The notes under the pieces are model-generated. The model saw only the letters and a program-made list of their open reading frames with translations. It had not been told where the DNA came from and ran no database searches. The position numbers were made by a program, and so were the translations under genes. A stretch of DNA of 64,000 nt from Bolinopsis microptera (lineage: Eukaryota; Ctenophora; Tentaculata; Lobata; Bolinopsidae): contig NC_087078.1 of NCBI RefSeq assembly GCF_026151205.1, forward strand, positions 6,653,675 to 6,717,674, read 5' to 3'. This document shows, piece by piece, positions 25,690-38,000 of this stretch. The stretch's first letter is position 1. Every line of letters begins with the position of its first letter.

Positions 25690-25787
25690 ACGGTGATTTT
25701 AATCGCCAACACAAACGGTGATTTTAATCGCCAACACAAACGGTGATTTTAATCGCCAACACAAACGGTGATTTTAATCGCCAACAC
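25688..25787. repeat. 25-bp tandem repeat, 4 copies, at the transposase stop codon
   Basis: The unit AAACGGTGATTTTAATCGCC plus AACAC overlaps the TAA stop. Each copy contains the partly palindromic core GGTGATTTTAATCGCC. It could serve as a subterminal binding array or be a simple expansion. Confidence 0.9.
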
Positions 25788-25856
25788 GGCGGGCCGGGGC
25801 AATGGATGAACCTTCTCGTGGTGCCTGCCGAGAAACGCAATTCAATTGATTTCAGT

Positions 25857-26370
25857 ATCGATAAAATTGTAGGCTAATCATCTAGCTATAATTTTAAATT
25901 TGTTAAGGCAAGTGAGCAGAACGATATAAACAAGCAGGAAGGATCATCTGTGATAGTCCTTATCAGTTAAAATATAGGATGTACACTGTACAGCAGTGTA
26001 GAGAATGGAATGTGCGATGCATCGTGGTGAATAGAATTGGTAAAACATAAATAAATCGGTGGTTTTTTAATTTTTTTACCCAGGATTTTTTTTGGTGGTT
26101 TCTATTAACCAATGTAAACAGTTCTGGGTGAGAAATTAACGCTAGCGCACTCAGGAGCTAATTTTGCCAGACAAGCTCAGACTCACACAAAACTTAGCAC
26201 GAAGTTGTGTCTAATTATGATTGACATTCTCTAAAAATTTGAAGCAAAAATATTAATCAGAACGTAAGTTATGGCGCTTTTCCATTCTGAAATAAAATAA
26301 TTAGCAAGATCTCAGCGACCTGTAACAATTTTAAGAGATAAGGATGGGTAGACTATCATGGGCCACCCTG
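25857..26370. repeat. right terminal inverted repeat of the mariner element
   Basis: It pairs with 22504-22912 plus 24265-24377. It contains the intact pre-insertion version of the TTAA site that was hit in the left repeat. Confidence 0.88.
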
Positions 26371-26372
26371 TA

Positions 26373-26814
26373 TAATCTATTGCATCGGGTTTGTATTGGG
26401 TTTCGTGCTGATGGTTAAACTTTGACCATACCTACAAGCCATGCTTTCTTGGCAGTTCGGCTTCTATCCAAGGCTCATGCTAAAGAAAATATGGGACCGA
26501 AAACCTATGCTATCTTAATTTAAATTTACTACATATACTTATACCAAATTTTGAAGTAATAGTCTCTGGAGTAGGTCCAATATAGAGAACCTGTAGAGTA
26601 ATGTAACTGTAAGGAGGTTATTACTTATTACTTTATTAGTATTACACAGATTCCAATCAGACAGGTCTCTTCGTGTTTATTATCTCAATAGTAGCCACTT
26701 GATCAGTGATAAGAAAGTAGCCTGAGGTAGAGATCTACTACTACTAGCTCGTAAGTCCTAATTCTAATTCTAAATCTTGGCTTATTACTATTACAAACTA
26801 TCCTGCCTACCTGC
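26373..26814. other. short non-coding stretch, nothing recognised
   Basis: No open frame or repeat supported between the mariner element and the next retrotransposon fragment. Confidence 0.5.
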
Positions 26815-27457
26815 CTAGGTCGATCCAGATGAAATCTGGAACGAGTTTCGTGTCAACGCTTCTCTCCATTTATCCCTATCACACATGAGTAAACGCAGCT
26901 GGTCAGGTTCCATTCCAGTGTCTTCAAGTAGGACGTCCGGGAAGGTCTTATGTGGTCGTCCTCGATAACGCTGGCCATAGGATGGTTGCCAGAAAAGGAG
27001 TTGTTGAGCAGGTTGGTCCTGTAGACGGTAGACATGTCCTGCAAAACGAAGTCTTCGTGTCTTTATAGTATCTGTCACCGATGGAATCTTTCCGTAAAGA
27101 ACGGAGTTAGGTGTATGTGATTTCCATGAGATACCAAAGACCCTTCGTAGCATTCTAGTATAAACACCGTCTAGTGCTCTGATATCAGCCTTTTTAAGAG
27201 TCCAGGTTTCTGCACCATACAGCAGAACAGGTTCTACTGCAGTTCGAAAAATCTTAGTCTTGATCTTCCTGGACATATTAGATTTCCAAAAAGCATCTAG
27301 ACTCTGTAAAGCTTTCCATGCGAGGCCTTTCCTGACATTGATGTCTCTGCTTGTTGAGGCTATAAAGGATCCAAGGTACTTAAAGTCATGAACTTCTTCT
27401 AAAGGGTTGCCGTTAATAAAGACTCTATCGTCTGAGTTGACAGGTCGCGGGATGTTA
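26815..27457 (-). pseudogene. 5'-truncated non-LTR retrotransposon, reverse-transcriptase C-terminal third
   Basis: On the minus strand the frame is open from about 27,457 to a TAG at 26,815. It begins with the reverse-transcriptase thumb/connection signature (DFKYLGSFI, then DINVRKGLAWKAL). It continues through LLYGAETWTL, DGVYTRMLR, RRLRFAGHVYR and YRGRPHKTF, and stops shortly after DRDKWREAL. The true 5' part (endonuclease and polymerase catalytic motifs) is missing, and an in-frame TGA lies just upstream, so it is a truncated insertion. The frame itself has no internal stop, suggesting a fairly young copy. It is related to the fragment at 7950-8451 but clearly a different family. I could not find a convincing target-site duplication. 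Confidence 0.85.
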
Positions 27458-27539
27458 TAGCATCAGAGTAAGTCTTTATAGATCCCCCTCTACATATCGA
27501 TTATCGAAGTCTAGTTAAACTAACCACAGGCGAATAGCG

Positions 27540-27620
27540 AGGCTATATGTTTACTAGAACCATTGAATACAATCCATTGTACCAAATGCAAAGCTCGATG
27601 TTTAGAACGAAATCCTTAAA
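27540..27620. repeat. dispersed repeat copy (first of a local pair)
   Basis: AAAGCTCGATGTTTAGAACGA followed by TCCTTAAATATAT-A recurs near 28,350-28,400 as AAAAGCTCGATGTTTAGAACGA with TTCTTAAATATATAC. The preceding ATCCATTGTACC / TTGTGCATTGTAC sequence is also similar. The family is unknown. Confidence 0.6.
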
Positions 27621-27768
27621 TATATTTATATTATTAGTAATTCAATGAAATAGGCCTTATTTCTTCAAGTATCTAGTTATATTTAATATTATATCTAAAT
27701 ATAACAAGATACTCTGGGAAATAAGACACATTTCATTGAATTGCTTTGTATGCTAGCCTATCAAGGCC

Positions 27769-27972
27769 GTCAAACAAAAATTACGAAGCAGGAGATTAAA
27801 AATTGCTGGATACTGCATCAGACATCCTGAGCTACTGGCCAGTCTCGACTCTCGATCATGGACTCATGAACCTTTGCTTGATAGATCACAGAGACAAAGA
27901 TATTTGTCTATGTTACTGAAGGAAGTTGGGACTAACTCTAAAGAGAAACTGAGAAACCTTAATGCGGATTGA
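27769..27972 (+). pseudogene. short non-LTR reverse-transcriptase C-terminal fragment
   Basis: A 67-codon plus-strand frame ending at TGA (27970-27972) reads RSRRLKIAGYCIRHPELLAS, then PLLDRSQRQRYLS. This matches the RRL-AGH--RHPE block found near the end of non-LTR reverse transcriptases. It is not ATG-led and is much shorter than the two other tails, so it is a severely truncated relic of a third family. It ends just before a poly-G tract. Confidence 0.65.
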
Positions 27973-27988
27973 GGGCAGGGATATTCCA

Positions 27989-28009
27989 GGGGGGGGGGGG
28001 GGGGGGGGG
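27989..28009. repeat. poly-G tract, 21 bases
   Basis: An uninterrupted run of G on the plus strand, striking in AT-rich surroundings. Length may be uncertain because homopolymers are error-prone. Confidence 0.85.
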
Positions 28010-28102
28010 CAAAAGTCAGTGTGCAAACGTAGGCCTTAATAGCTCAGTCACTGAGTGCCCAATTAAAATAATTCTTTCTGGTATGACTTACTACCTTGTA
28101 CA

Positions 28103-28292
28103 TTTCTCTTATTCAAATTTCTGGTTGTTTCTGAATAGACTCAGTGAAGACAGATTCTAATGGAAATAAATAGCTGAATAACGTATCGACATTTCTACGT
28201 CATACTCATATTCTGAAATAGTATTAATTCAATTATAACGATCAATATGTTTATTCAGATTTCAGAAATAATCAGAAATTTGAATAAGAGAA
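28103..28292. mobile_element. small inverted-repeat element, about 190 bp (MITE-like)
   Basis: TCTCTTATTCAAATTTCTG near 28104 is the exact reverse complement of CAGAAATTTGAATAAGAGA near 28273. The match continues inward about 12 bp with two mismatches. No clear target duplication was found, so the class is unknown. Confidence 0.6.
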
Positions 28293-28922
28293 CTATCAAA
28301 ATGAGACTTAATAACACTACACGAATCCACCAGATTACCTTGTGCATTGTACAAAAGCTCGATGTTTAGAACGAGAACAAGCAATTCTTAAATATATACA
28401 ATATAACATGAACAAGATAATCGATAAATAAGGTATATTCTACTGAATTCCGTGGAGCCGCGCAACGGGAACGTGGTCACAATGTCAATATAGTACTTGC
28501 GAATGAAAATACTAACTTCCTTTTGCCACACATAACTGGATTGCAGCTCAGGCCGATATAACGCTGAATAGTTGAACTCAGAATCGAGCTAGAACACACG
28601 GAGGGGGTCCGAATCGGCTATTGAATGCGGCCACGGCAGATCAGAGGATTATATTACTTCTGGTGGATGGGAGTCTCATTTTCGGCTACAGTTCCAAGAC
28701 TATCAGACACTATTTTCAATTTCAGGCCCCCTAAAGCTTCATGTTATTGTTTGACTGAACAGCTTTTAGAACAATATCGACAACAACTGTAACCAGCATT
28801 CAATTCTATGAAATAGTATGAGACTTTTTGAACTTTTACCATAATTATAACTTTACCCCATGAAATTGTATGGTACGTGCATATTGCACCTGCTCGGTTT
28901 TCGTCCAGAGAGATGGCGGGCA

Positions 28923-28980
28923 ATTGGGAGATTTGGTTTGGCCACGTACTATGTACGGCCACTATACCTAATCTCCCAAT
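28923..28980. repeat. interrupted perfect-stem hairpin
   Basis: ATTGGGAGATT pairs with AATCTCCCAAT. A second internal stem, TGGCC with GGCCA plus GTAC with GTAC, surrounds a 3-nt centre. The nested stems suggest a small foldback relic. Confidence 0.65.
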
Positions 28981-29547
28981 GTCCCGAGATGGCGATACAT
29001 GTGGAGGATACACCAGCAAATAATCAGATATATCGTTGATGTAACAACTTTCAACGTTACTAAAAGTATAATATGGTTAAACTTCGATGGTTGAACTGCA
29101 TGCTCGACAAGTCCGACTGGAGGATCCATCATTCCAATTCAGATAAAGCAGGTAATGGCTATAAGCTGATTCAGCAAACTTTTCAATTTTCTGCCATCTT
29201 ATTTGCTAATTAGATTTCAGTGAATGGTTCGAGGAATATCGCAACTACAATATCGACTGGTTCACGGAGCGGTTTTAGTGAGAAAGTAAAAGATGCACAG
29301 TGTTTTATCAGCAATTCATGATGAGATGATAAATGGCAGGCGTCACGCCGTCACGCAGAACAACAAACAGAACAATCTTATTACTACTTTAGTTTTACTA
29401 GTACTGTCATAATTGAGTTGATTGTCTCATCAAACACTCCACTACAGCTTAAGTCTTAAGTCTTAACTGTAAAAGATTTCATTTTCTACAGAATCATGCC
29501 TATTGTTTACTTCAATTCGAGTTGATGGTGTAAGTTATAACTTTATT

Positions 29548-29634
29548 TGGGGATCTCAGGCTTAAATGTTCAGAAACACACCGATGGAAAATATGGCGGA
29601 ATGACCTGTGACAGGCTCAACACCGCCCAGTATG
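29548..29634. repeat. dispersed repeat, second copy of 22027-22115
   Basis: GGGGATCTCAGGCTTAAATG, then GTTCAGAAACACACCGATGG, then ATATGGCGG and TGACAGGCT resemble the ordered phrases at 22027-22115 on the same strand. Both lie in non-coding sequence. Confidence 0.6.
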
Positions 29635-31918
29635 TATTTATAACTTAATCGCAAATAACCATTATATTACCAAAATGCGTTGAAATCTAAGAATTTGTAA
29701 CATAATTTAGCTCAACTCTCCAACTGTGCAATGAATAATTCTATGTATGATGAAGACATAACTGCATACAGTATTCCTGATCCCAAATCCTCCCTACAGT
29801 CTTCAACACGATCTTTGGGGATGAAAGATTAAGCGTAAGCAGGTAAAGAAAGAAAGTTCTAAATGTACAGTCCAAATAAAAATGTTTGTCCAAACAAACA
29901 CCACGTTGTACTAGTACAGGGGCTCGTGATAGAGGAGGAATACTGTACAAATATATGTCTGTACGAGTTAAATGAAATAGTCGACTTGCGAATTAGGCAC
30001 GATAAGGGGCTTCAGTCAAACAAACATTTCATTAGTTTAACTGCACGGGCACCCCCATTACACATTATACTGATTCACAAAAGGAAGCGGATAAATACAA
30101 CTGTAAAAAATCCGCAAAGGATGAAAAGAAGAAAGCTTATGTTTGATTTTACAAACCACCTTCCAAATTTCTGTAATACATGATCCATCAATGCTGATAA
30201 CTATATAAGTATAGAGTTTGAAGGGTGCATGGGTTCAGATAAAAAATTTCTTAGGTTTGTCCTAGTTAGATATCTAATTACTAAATTACAGCAATTTTAG
30301 GAGTCGACTCGTGCGCTTGACAACCTTTGTAATTTTCAAAATAAAACAAATCTTCTTCATTTGTAACAAGATAGTATTTCAGTAGCGGTATTACTATTAG
30401 ATGAAAATATAAGCAAAAATCATGACCGTGTAGGACTATCACTAACTCTAACTAGATAACCAAATCCGGATATTTCATATTTTTAATATATAATTAATGC
30501 GAATAGTAGACTAAAATGTATGGAAATAAATAGATGAATATCACTGTTAACGATTGCGAGGATACACATGCAGTATTTTTAACGGTGCTTATCAATTCTT
30601 TGACTTTAAGTTTAACACTCATTAAACATAAACTTTTATAATTGGTGAAATTTAAATGAAATATCTAGTTCTGCGAGTGAGAGTGATTTTCTACCGCCTA
30701 AATCTGATAAAAATGTTAACTTAGAAAATTAAATCATATCAAATAATTAAGAAATTTGGTCAGATTTTCCGATCGCGTCAACATCTTAAGTAAGCAGATT
30801 TAGAATTTGCATCGGAGATAACAGAAATTTTAGCTATGAAAATTGATGATCTCATAATATGCCAGTTCTTAATAAGTCCACTTTAATGGCGTGCCTTATC
30901 AAGCTAAGCGAATAAAAACACGACAAGTCGAGATGGGTAAGAACGGACGGAGTGCACGCGGGTAGGACTCACCATCCCTCGGCATAAATCTCACATGGTA
31001 GTAGTTCGCCCCTGAATTCAAAGCCTATAAGGGGTCGTTAGTACAAGCTAACACTTAGATCCTTGCTCTTTCCTGAACACCTATAACCCTTACTGTGATG
31101 GAAATTAGGATTCCGGCCTACAATGTGCTACCCTTGATATATGTTTTATTCATCAGCTGCGGCACACATATGCGCCTTCGTGTTCATGTCATCCCTCGAG
31201 CTAATCGTGATTCTAACCCGAACACTGAGGGGATGGCGAGGGATGACTTGTCCGTTTTTGTGAGTGCAGAGCTGTGACTTTGATGTGATGCCTTCTTAGT
31301 AAAAATTTGGAAGTGTGCTCATGTATTTTTATACTATACTTTAAGTATACACATTTTCACTATAAATAGACATATAATAAGCCCTCCTCAGAAAACAACA
31401 AGATCTTATTAACGTGTTCTTCTACCAGATATCAGCTATAATGGATGTACCATACAATTATCATATTAGTTATTAAAAACCAGCTGGTAGAGACAAAAAA
31501 TAAAAGTTCTGTAGACGTTTGGGTTAAAGAGGTAAACATACTAACTTTAATATATTTACTCGAGAGGTATCTTAATTGAGCGGGATAATATTGATAACCC
31601 CAAAATGGATGAACCGGTTTGATACAATCTGAAACATGAACGATCCAGCATTCGTGTCCATCTGCGATGTTCCTGCCCAATATGCCGGAGATCTTTTAGT
31701 AACTCTGATGAAACCATAATGAATCGTTACCATTGGACCAAAATTGAAGCGTAATGCTTCAATCCCGACCCTTCAGTGGATTACTCTTGATAAAAACAAA
31801 AGATATCTGATATAAAAACAATCCAATACATCGCCAACTCAAGCCCCGATCTCCGAAACAGTATCTGACCCATCCTCAAGTCCTCTTTCCTCTCTGGATG
31901 TTCGATATACTAACGATA

Positions 31919-32002
31919 TCAAGTTGAAGCTGGTTCTCGGGCTATAAACTGGTCGTAGCTAGGTCCCATACTCTTTGTTGGTCGTACGTGCGCCAGATAT
32001 TC
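31919..32002 (-). CDS. exon 6: end of cytoplasmic tail and stop
   Basis: The acceptor is TTATTCTCTTTTCAG, an excellent polypyrimidine tract. It opens phase 0, exactly as required by the donor of exon 5. It encodes 27 residues starting EYLAHV and including SYDQFIA, then TGA at 31921-31919. Confidence 0.75.
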   Translation of the reverse strand, partial: EYLAHVRPTKSMGPSYDQFIAREPAST

Positions 32003-35000
32003 CTGAAAAGAGAATAATGTAGTGAAGGGAGTAGTGTTCGAATTTTCAATATATTCCTTGTCGAAGAAGATAGCTTTATACAGAGTGCTGTTAAAGTTCA
32101 CAGTGATAATAGTTGGACTGCAATTGTGTAACGACAATTTCATAGAAGTAATTTCACAAATGTATGACGTAAAAACTAAAACGCTAAACCTCTCGCGCTT
32201 TATGCATAAAATATTCTTTTCGGCAGCGCAAAGCGTTTACCATATGGTATTTAGACAACTTAACGGTTATGACGTAAATACTGTAAAGTTAAGTGGGTCG
32301 GTTGTCATTTTAGCCATCCGTTTGGTAAAAAATGATAACGTAAATAAAAATAAAAGACTCGGCCCCAAAGATTCCTACCTCCATCTCCCTGTCCTGATCA
32401 GCCTTGGACTTGTAACCTCCTCCCATGGGCTTGTACTTCTCCGCTTCCCTCTTATCCCTGTTCCTCTTCCTCACCACGACACAGTAATACACAATGGATG
32501 CAATCAGGGCCAGTACAAACGCTACAGCAACTCCGATAACCACGTACCAGACTGTGAGAAATGTTGGGTTAGATGTGTTGATCATGTGATCTTGTGTTCA
32601 AATGTTTGGTTATTTCTAATCAGACTCGGGTAACAATATTTTATTAGAGTGTGATAAAAAGTTACCAGAAATACTGAACACAAGATCCCTTATTGTATTC
32701 AATTAGATTCAATTGCATGGCTTATATTTGTTAAAACTGAACCTAATTATGTAAATGATACGTTTAAAATGGGACAAACAGGTTTTAGAATAGATTAATG
32801 AGACCGATGGTTTAAACTAAGTTATACTAGGCTAAATTTTGATCAACTATTTTATACTGTAAGGTAACTCCTTCAGCTAACTTCTTTAACTCTCTTGGTA
32901 CAATGTCTTAGTACCGGTAAAACTATAGTTTTAATACCATATCCCTTACTAGGGTTACTTGCCCTTGAATCTGAATTCAAATGACCCCAATAATGAAATA
33001 TAGACAGCGACTGGGAAACGTTTCATAAATCACAGGGAAATTAACCAAAACCACTATAAAAACTATCAGGTCATCTCTCAAAGAATCAGTGTCATTGCAT
33101 GGTCTTCTAGGAGTCGATACATTGACTGCTAGAACAGATGCACACCACCACTCTTAAGACTAATATACAGACTTGTCATGGAGACTCGGTAGGATGGAGT
33201 GTACTTGTTTCTGATTCCTGCCCTTCTTCTGCTTCCTGGTGAGATCTGAGAACCTACGAACGAGCATGAACGGTCAAAGTTGGGTTATTTTTAGGAAAAA
33301 ATGGTAATTTCTAATGGTCAGTTGTCCAACAAGGAAGATTTCATGCTCTGGAACTGTTTGGGGTAGGGGGCAAGGGTTAAAGAAGGGGCAGGGGAATAAT
33401 CATGACAGTGGGAAATATAGCAGGGATATAAAACGGATGGCTGGATGGTTAGGGAGAACCTAAGAATTATGAGTCAATCAAGAATGGGGAAAAAAGGTTC
33501 TGAGTTATAAAAAGGGTGAAGAAGGAATTAATATTGTTAGTAGGAGAAGTAATAACGAGGACATTCGGAGGGTCTTACAAACCAATGCATACTTTTCTGT
33601 GCATCGTGCGACCCATTACTAGAGGTATTATTTAAAAGTAACACAAAGATTTGTTGCACATGCTTGTATGGATTGAGAAGTTCCTACAACAGCAAGCTCA
33701 GAAGAGCCAAGACAGCGAATCATTGAAGAGGGCTCCAAAAAACAACATCACCTGACTAATTATATTTGTATAGAAAATTGGTAAAAGAGTTGTTCGGTTG
33801 AGGTGTCAAAGGCTGGTGATCTTTGTAAAGCTTCACATTACCGGTATCATTCAGTTCTGCTGCGGAATGTGTACTCGGCACTTTGGAATCTTTATCACGC
33901 AGAAGGGTTGTTTGTAGTGTCTCCTTCCCAATTGAGTTGCATCATCCTAGAGGTCCTTACTGTTCACAATCAGAATCATTGCCGTAGGTGCCATTAAATT
34001 CCGCTATTGTCACCGATGGTCAACTATAATTGATATGGTATCGATACCATTTCTGTCATTACCTTTGGAAATCAATGGGACCCAATTCAATTCATTAAAC
34101 ATGACAAGGAAATAACCACAGTAAAAAACAGCATAATATCTAAGTATGTACTCGCTGAAAGTTTGTGATATATTTCTCTAACTGTAACCAGACACGAAGA
34201 TGTAGCAAACTTCGGCTGCAGTTGACTACACCCTGGTTACAGTAATATTACGACAAATTTCCTTGTCATTAATGAAAAATTTCCCAGTCGCTGTCATAAA
34301 ACACCATCCTTTCTGTATGATTCAAAGGAGGACATTTAAGTCTGACTTGATTCTAATCAAATATTAGTTTACTAAAATTACGAGATGGGTGTGTTAAGTG
34401 TTACAGTACTACTGGTACAGTACTAGTGTTACAGTACTGAGTTACAGTGCTAGCCATTGCTATCACTGGAAAGACTACAGACTTGTATTACAGAGTATAG
34501 ACTATACTATACAGACTACAGACTTGTATGGGAGACAGAGTAATTGGGAGTGTAGCTGTTCCTGGTCCCGGCTCTTCGTCTGCTCCCAGGATTCCTTCTT
34601 CTACCAAACAACTCACCTACAAGCAACAAACACGGGTCAATGGCCGGGGGTTACTGTTACAAGGCAAATATTTCTGATTTTCTAGGCGATTTTTTATAGT
34701 AGCCAGTTGACCGACATGTATTAGTAGTATATGATGCATTTTTCAATAGCCATTTTGGGAAAAAGTGGGGCACACATAATGAAAGTAAGCATATTACGTA
34801 ATGTTACCGGCGGCGTCCTTGTAACTTGTGTGATATCATGTTCCATGTGGAAGCTATATTGGATGTAACTTGATTATTATGTCATGTTCATTGCTCACAG
34901 TACTTTTGTGATCTTATCGTGTCTCGATCTTACCAGATTAGAGCGGGCCACAGTTAAGTTATAATGTGCCATTATTAATGACGGGTATTATTATTAATGA

Positions 35001-38000
35001 CGGGGATTATTATTAATAATGGGTATTATTAATAATGACGGGTATTATTAATAATGACGGGTATTATTAATAATGACGGGTATTATTATCAATGACGGGT
35101 ATTATTATTAAGACGGGTATCATTATTAATGACGGGTATTATTATTATTAATGACGGTATCATTATTATTAATAATGACGGGTATTATTATTAATGACGG
35201 GTATTATTATTAATGACGGGTATTATTATTATTTATGACGGGTATTATTATTAATGACGGTATTATTAATAATGACGGGTATTATTATCAATGACGGGTA
35301 TTATTATTAAGACGGGTATTATTATTAATGACGAATATTATTATTAATGACGGATATTATTATTAATGACGGGTATTATTATTAATGACAGGTATTATTA
35401 TTATTAATGACGGGTATTATTATTATTAATGACGGGTATTATTATTAATGACGGTATTGTTAATAATGACGGTATTGTTAATAATGACGGTATTGTTAAT
35501 AATGACGGGTATTTTTATAAATGACGGGTATTATTATTATTAATGACGGTATCATTATTATTAATAATGACGGGTATTATTATTAATGACGGGTATCATT
35601 ATTAATGACGGTATTGTTAATAATGACGGGTATTGTTAATAATGACGGGTATTATTGTTAATGACGGGTATTATTATTATTAATGGCGGGTATTATTGTA
35701 CAAGTCACAAATAATAATAATAATAATACCCGTCACTAAAAATAATAATACCCGTCATTAACAATAATACCCGTCATTATTAACAATAATACCCGTCATT
35801 AACAATAATACCCGTCATTATTAACAATACCCGTCATTATTAACAATACCGTCATTAATAATGATACCCGTCATTAATAATAATACCCGTCATTATTAAT
35901 AATAATGATACCGTCATTAATAATAATAATACCCGTCATTTATAAAAATACCCGTCATTATTAACAATACCGTCATTATTAACAATACCGTCATTATTAA
36001 CAATACCGTCATTAATAATAATACCCGTCATTAATAATAATAATACCCGTCATTAATAATAATAATACCATTCATTAATAATAATACCTGTCATTAATAA
36101 TAATACCCGTCATTAATAATAATATCCGTCATTAATAATAATATTCGTCATTAATAATAATACCCGTCTTAATAATAATACCCGTCATTGATAATAATAC
36201 CCGTCATTATTAATAATACCGTCATTAATAATAATACCCGTCATTAATAATAATACCCGTCATTAATAATAATACCCGTCATTATTAATAATAATGATAC
36301 CGTCATTAATAATAATAATACCCGTCATTAATAATGATACCCGTCTTAATAATAATACCCGTCATTGATAATAATACCCGTCATTATTAATAATACCCGT
36401 CATTATTAATAATACCCGTCATTATTAATAATACCCATTATTAATAATAATCCCCGTCATTAATAATAATACCCGTCATTAATAATGGCACATTATAACT
36501 TAACTGTGGCCCGCTCTAATCTGGTAAGATCGAGACACGATAAGATCACAAAAGTACTGTGAGCAATGAACATGACATAATAATCAAGTTACATCCAATA
36601 TAGCTTCCACATGGAACATGATATCACACAAGTTACAAGGACGCCGCCGGTAACATTACGTAATATGCTTACTTTCATTATGTGTGCCCCACTTTTTCCC
36701 AAAATGGCTATTGAAAAATGCATCATATACTACTTGAGTAGTATGTAATATAGTACCGCTGTATCACCTAAAAGTGAGGTACCAGTTTCGACAAGAGGGG
36801 GGGGGGGGGAGAGAGAGTGTGTGTGTGTGTGTGTGTGTATGTGTGTGTGTGTGCGTGTGTGTGTTTGTGTGGGTGTATGTGTGTGCGCATGTGTGTGTGT
36901 GTGTATATATATACTGTTACTTTTATGGCATGCCTTATTTTTTAGCTTGTTTTATTATTTACTTGAGTAAACAATTTAAAGTGCAACCGCTACACATACC
37001 TATGACTTTTTATGTTTATTTTCTGTAGTTTACTAATATTTCTGTTTTTTTGTCATATTTTTCTCGCAACTTTTTAGCTATAGCATTTTTTATCTTTTTT
37101 TATCGGGACAGTTACGACTAAAACACAAATATTGTTTTAGAATAAATTAAAAAGAATATTGAACAAAGTAAAATCGATACAATATATCACCACAAAATAA
37201 GCATTATTCAAGTCTAGCATGCAATATAGTTAATCAAAATTTCGTTTACTCACAATTTTTCAATAACTATCGCAAATAAGTGTCAATTACTCTAAATAAA
37301 GTTTAATAGGTAAACATTGATCCTATTCTTAATAAAAACAACATTCATTTAATACTTACAAATTTTTGTGTCCATAACTCAAAGTACTAATACCATCGTC
37401 TAAAATAAATTTTTTATCGTCAAAACCAGAAAGTCCTCGTTTTTGTACTACAACACTAAAAATCTTGTTTCCAAAAACGCGAATTGTTTGTGACTTTGTC
37501 ATCGTTGTTGACTGAGTATCTAATACGTTTCTGTAATCTTCATGTCGGATCCGTCTTTGAGCAGCTTTAGCTATCCCTTTGGCTGTGACAGAATGTCCAA
37601 TGAAACAAGATGAAGTGCATTCATGTTGTTCACTGCACCTGGTTACAAGCTTCTTTGTCATGACAGAGTACATTTTAGGCTTCAGAGCAATAACCTCACT
37701 AATTATTTCAGTCGGTTTCTCGTCTGAAAACTTCCCAGGCACTTTTTTGTTGGTGGGGTCATTAAATCTCGACAGTGGGGTATTCTCAACGTAACCTGAT
37801 AGATCCATAAGTTCACGTATACTGTATAGATCTTCGTACCCATTCTCTGCAAACACACCATAAATGAAGCTATCCGTGTCACTTAGGATGAGTTTTATTC
37901 TTTCACCATATTTCGGCTTTAGGACGTCATACCAGAACTCTCCCATGATATGTTTGGCATTTTCCAAAACGATAAATCCGCAAGCAATGGGTTTGTTTAG

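Larger units (their letters stand above)
22504..26370 (+). mobile_element. complete Tc1/mariner-superfamily element (DD41D type) with long terminal inverted repeats
   Basis: The ends are CAGGGTGGCCCATGATAG and its exact reverse complement, each bordered by the dinucleotide TA (22502-22503 and 26371-26372), which is the usual Tc1/mariner target duplication. The terminal inverted repeats are about 515 bp long and moderately diverged, much longer than in many mariners. The left repeat runs 22504-22912 and resumes at 24265-24377 after a nested foldback element. The right repeat runs 25857-26370. Between them lies an intact 366-aa transposase gene and a 25-bp tandem repeat. The total of 3,867 bp includes the 1.35-kb guest. 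The element was probably active fairly recently; whether it still is cannot be judged. Confidence 0.93.
28293..31918. other. long non-coding stretch, no gene recognised
   Basis: It holds the hairpin at 28923-28980 and a repeat phrase shared with 22027-22110. Open frames such as 29863-30183 (106 codons) and 31095-31277 have no domain or splice support. The far right end may be 3' flank of the minus-strand gene ending at 31919. Confidence 0.5.

Noticed and set aside
29863-30183. 106-codon plus-strand frame
   Set aside because: No domain, signal peptide or splice context; length is within chance expectation for a window this size.
32022-32633. 203-codon plus-strand open frame
   Set aside because: It lies antisense to a well-supported transmembrane exon with good splice sites on the minus strand and has no features of its own.
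36774-37028. Cys-Val-rich open frames in both palindrome arms
   Set aside because: Translation of the GT/CA simple repeat.
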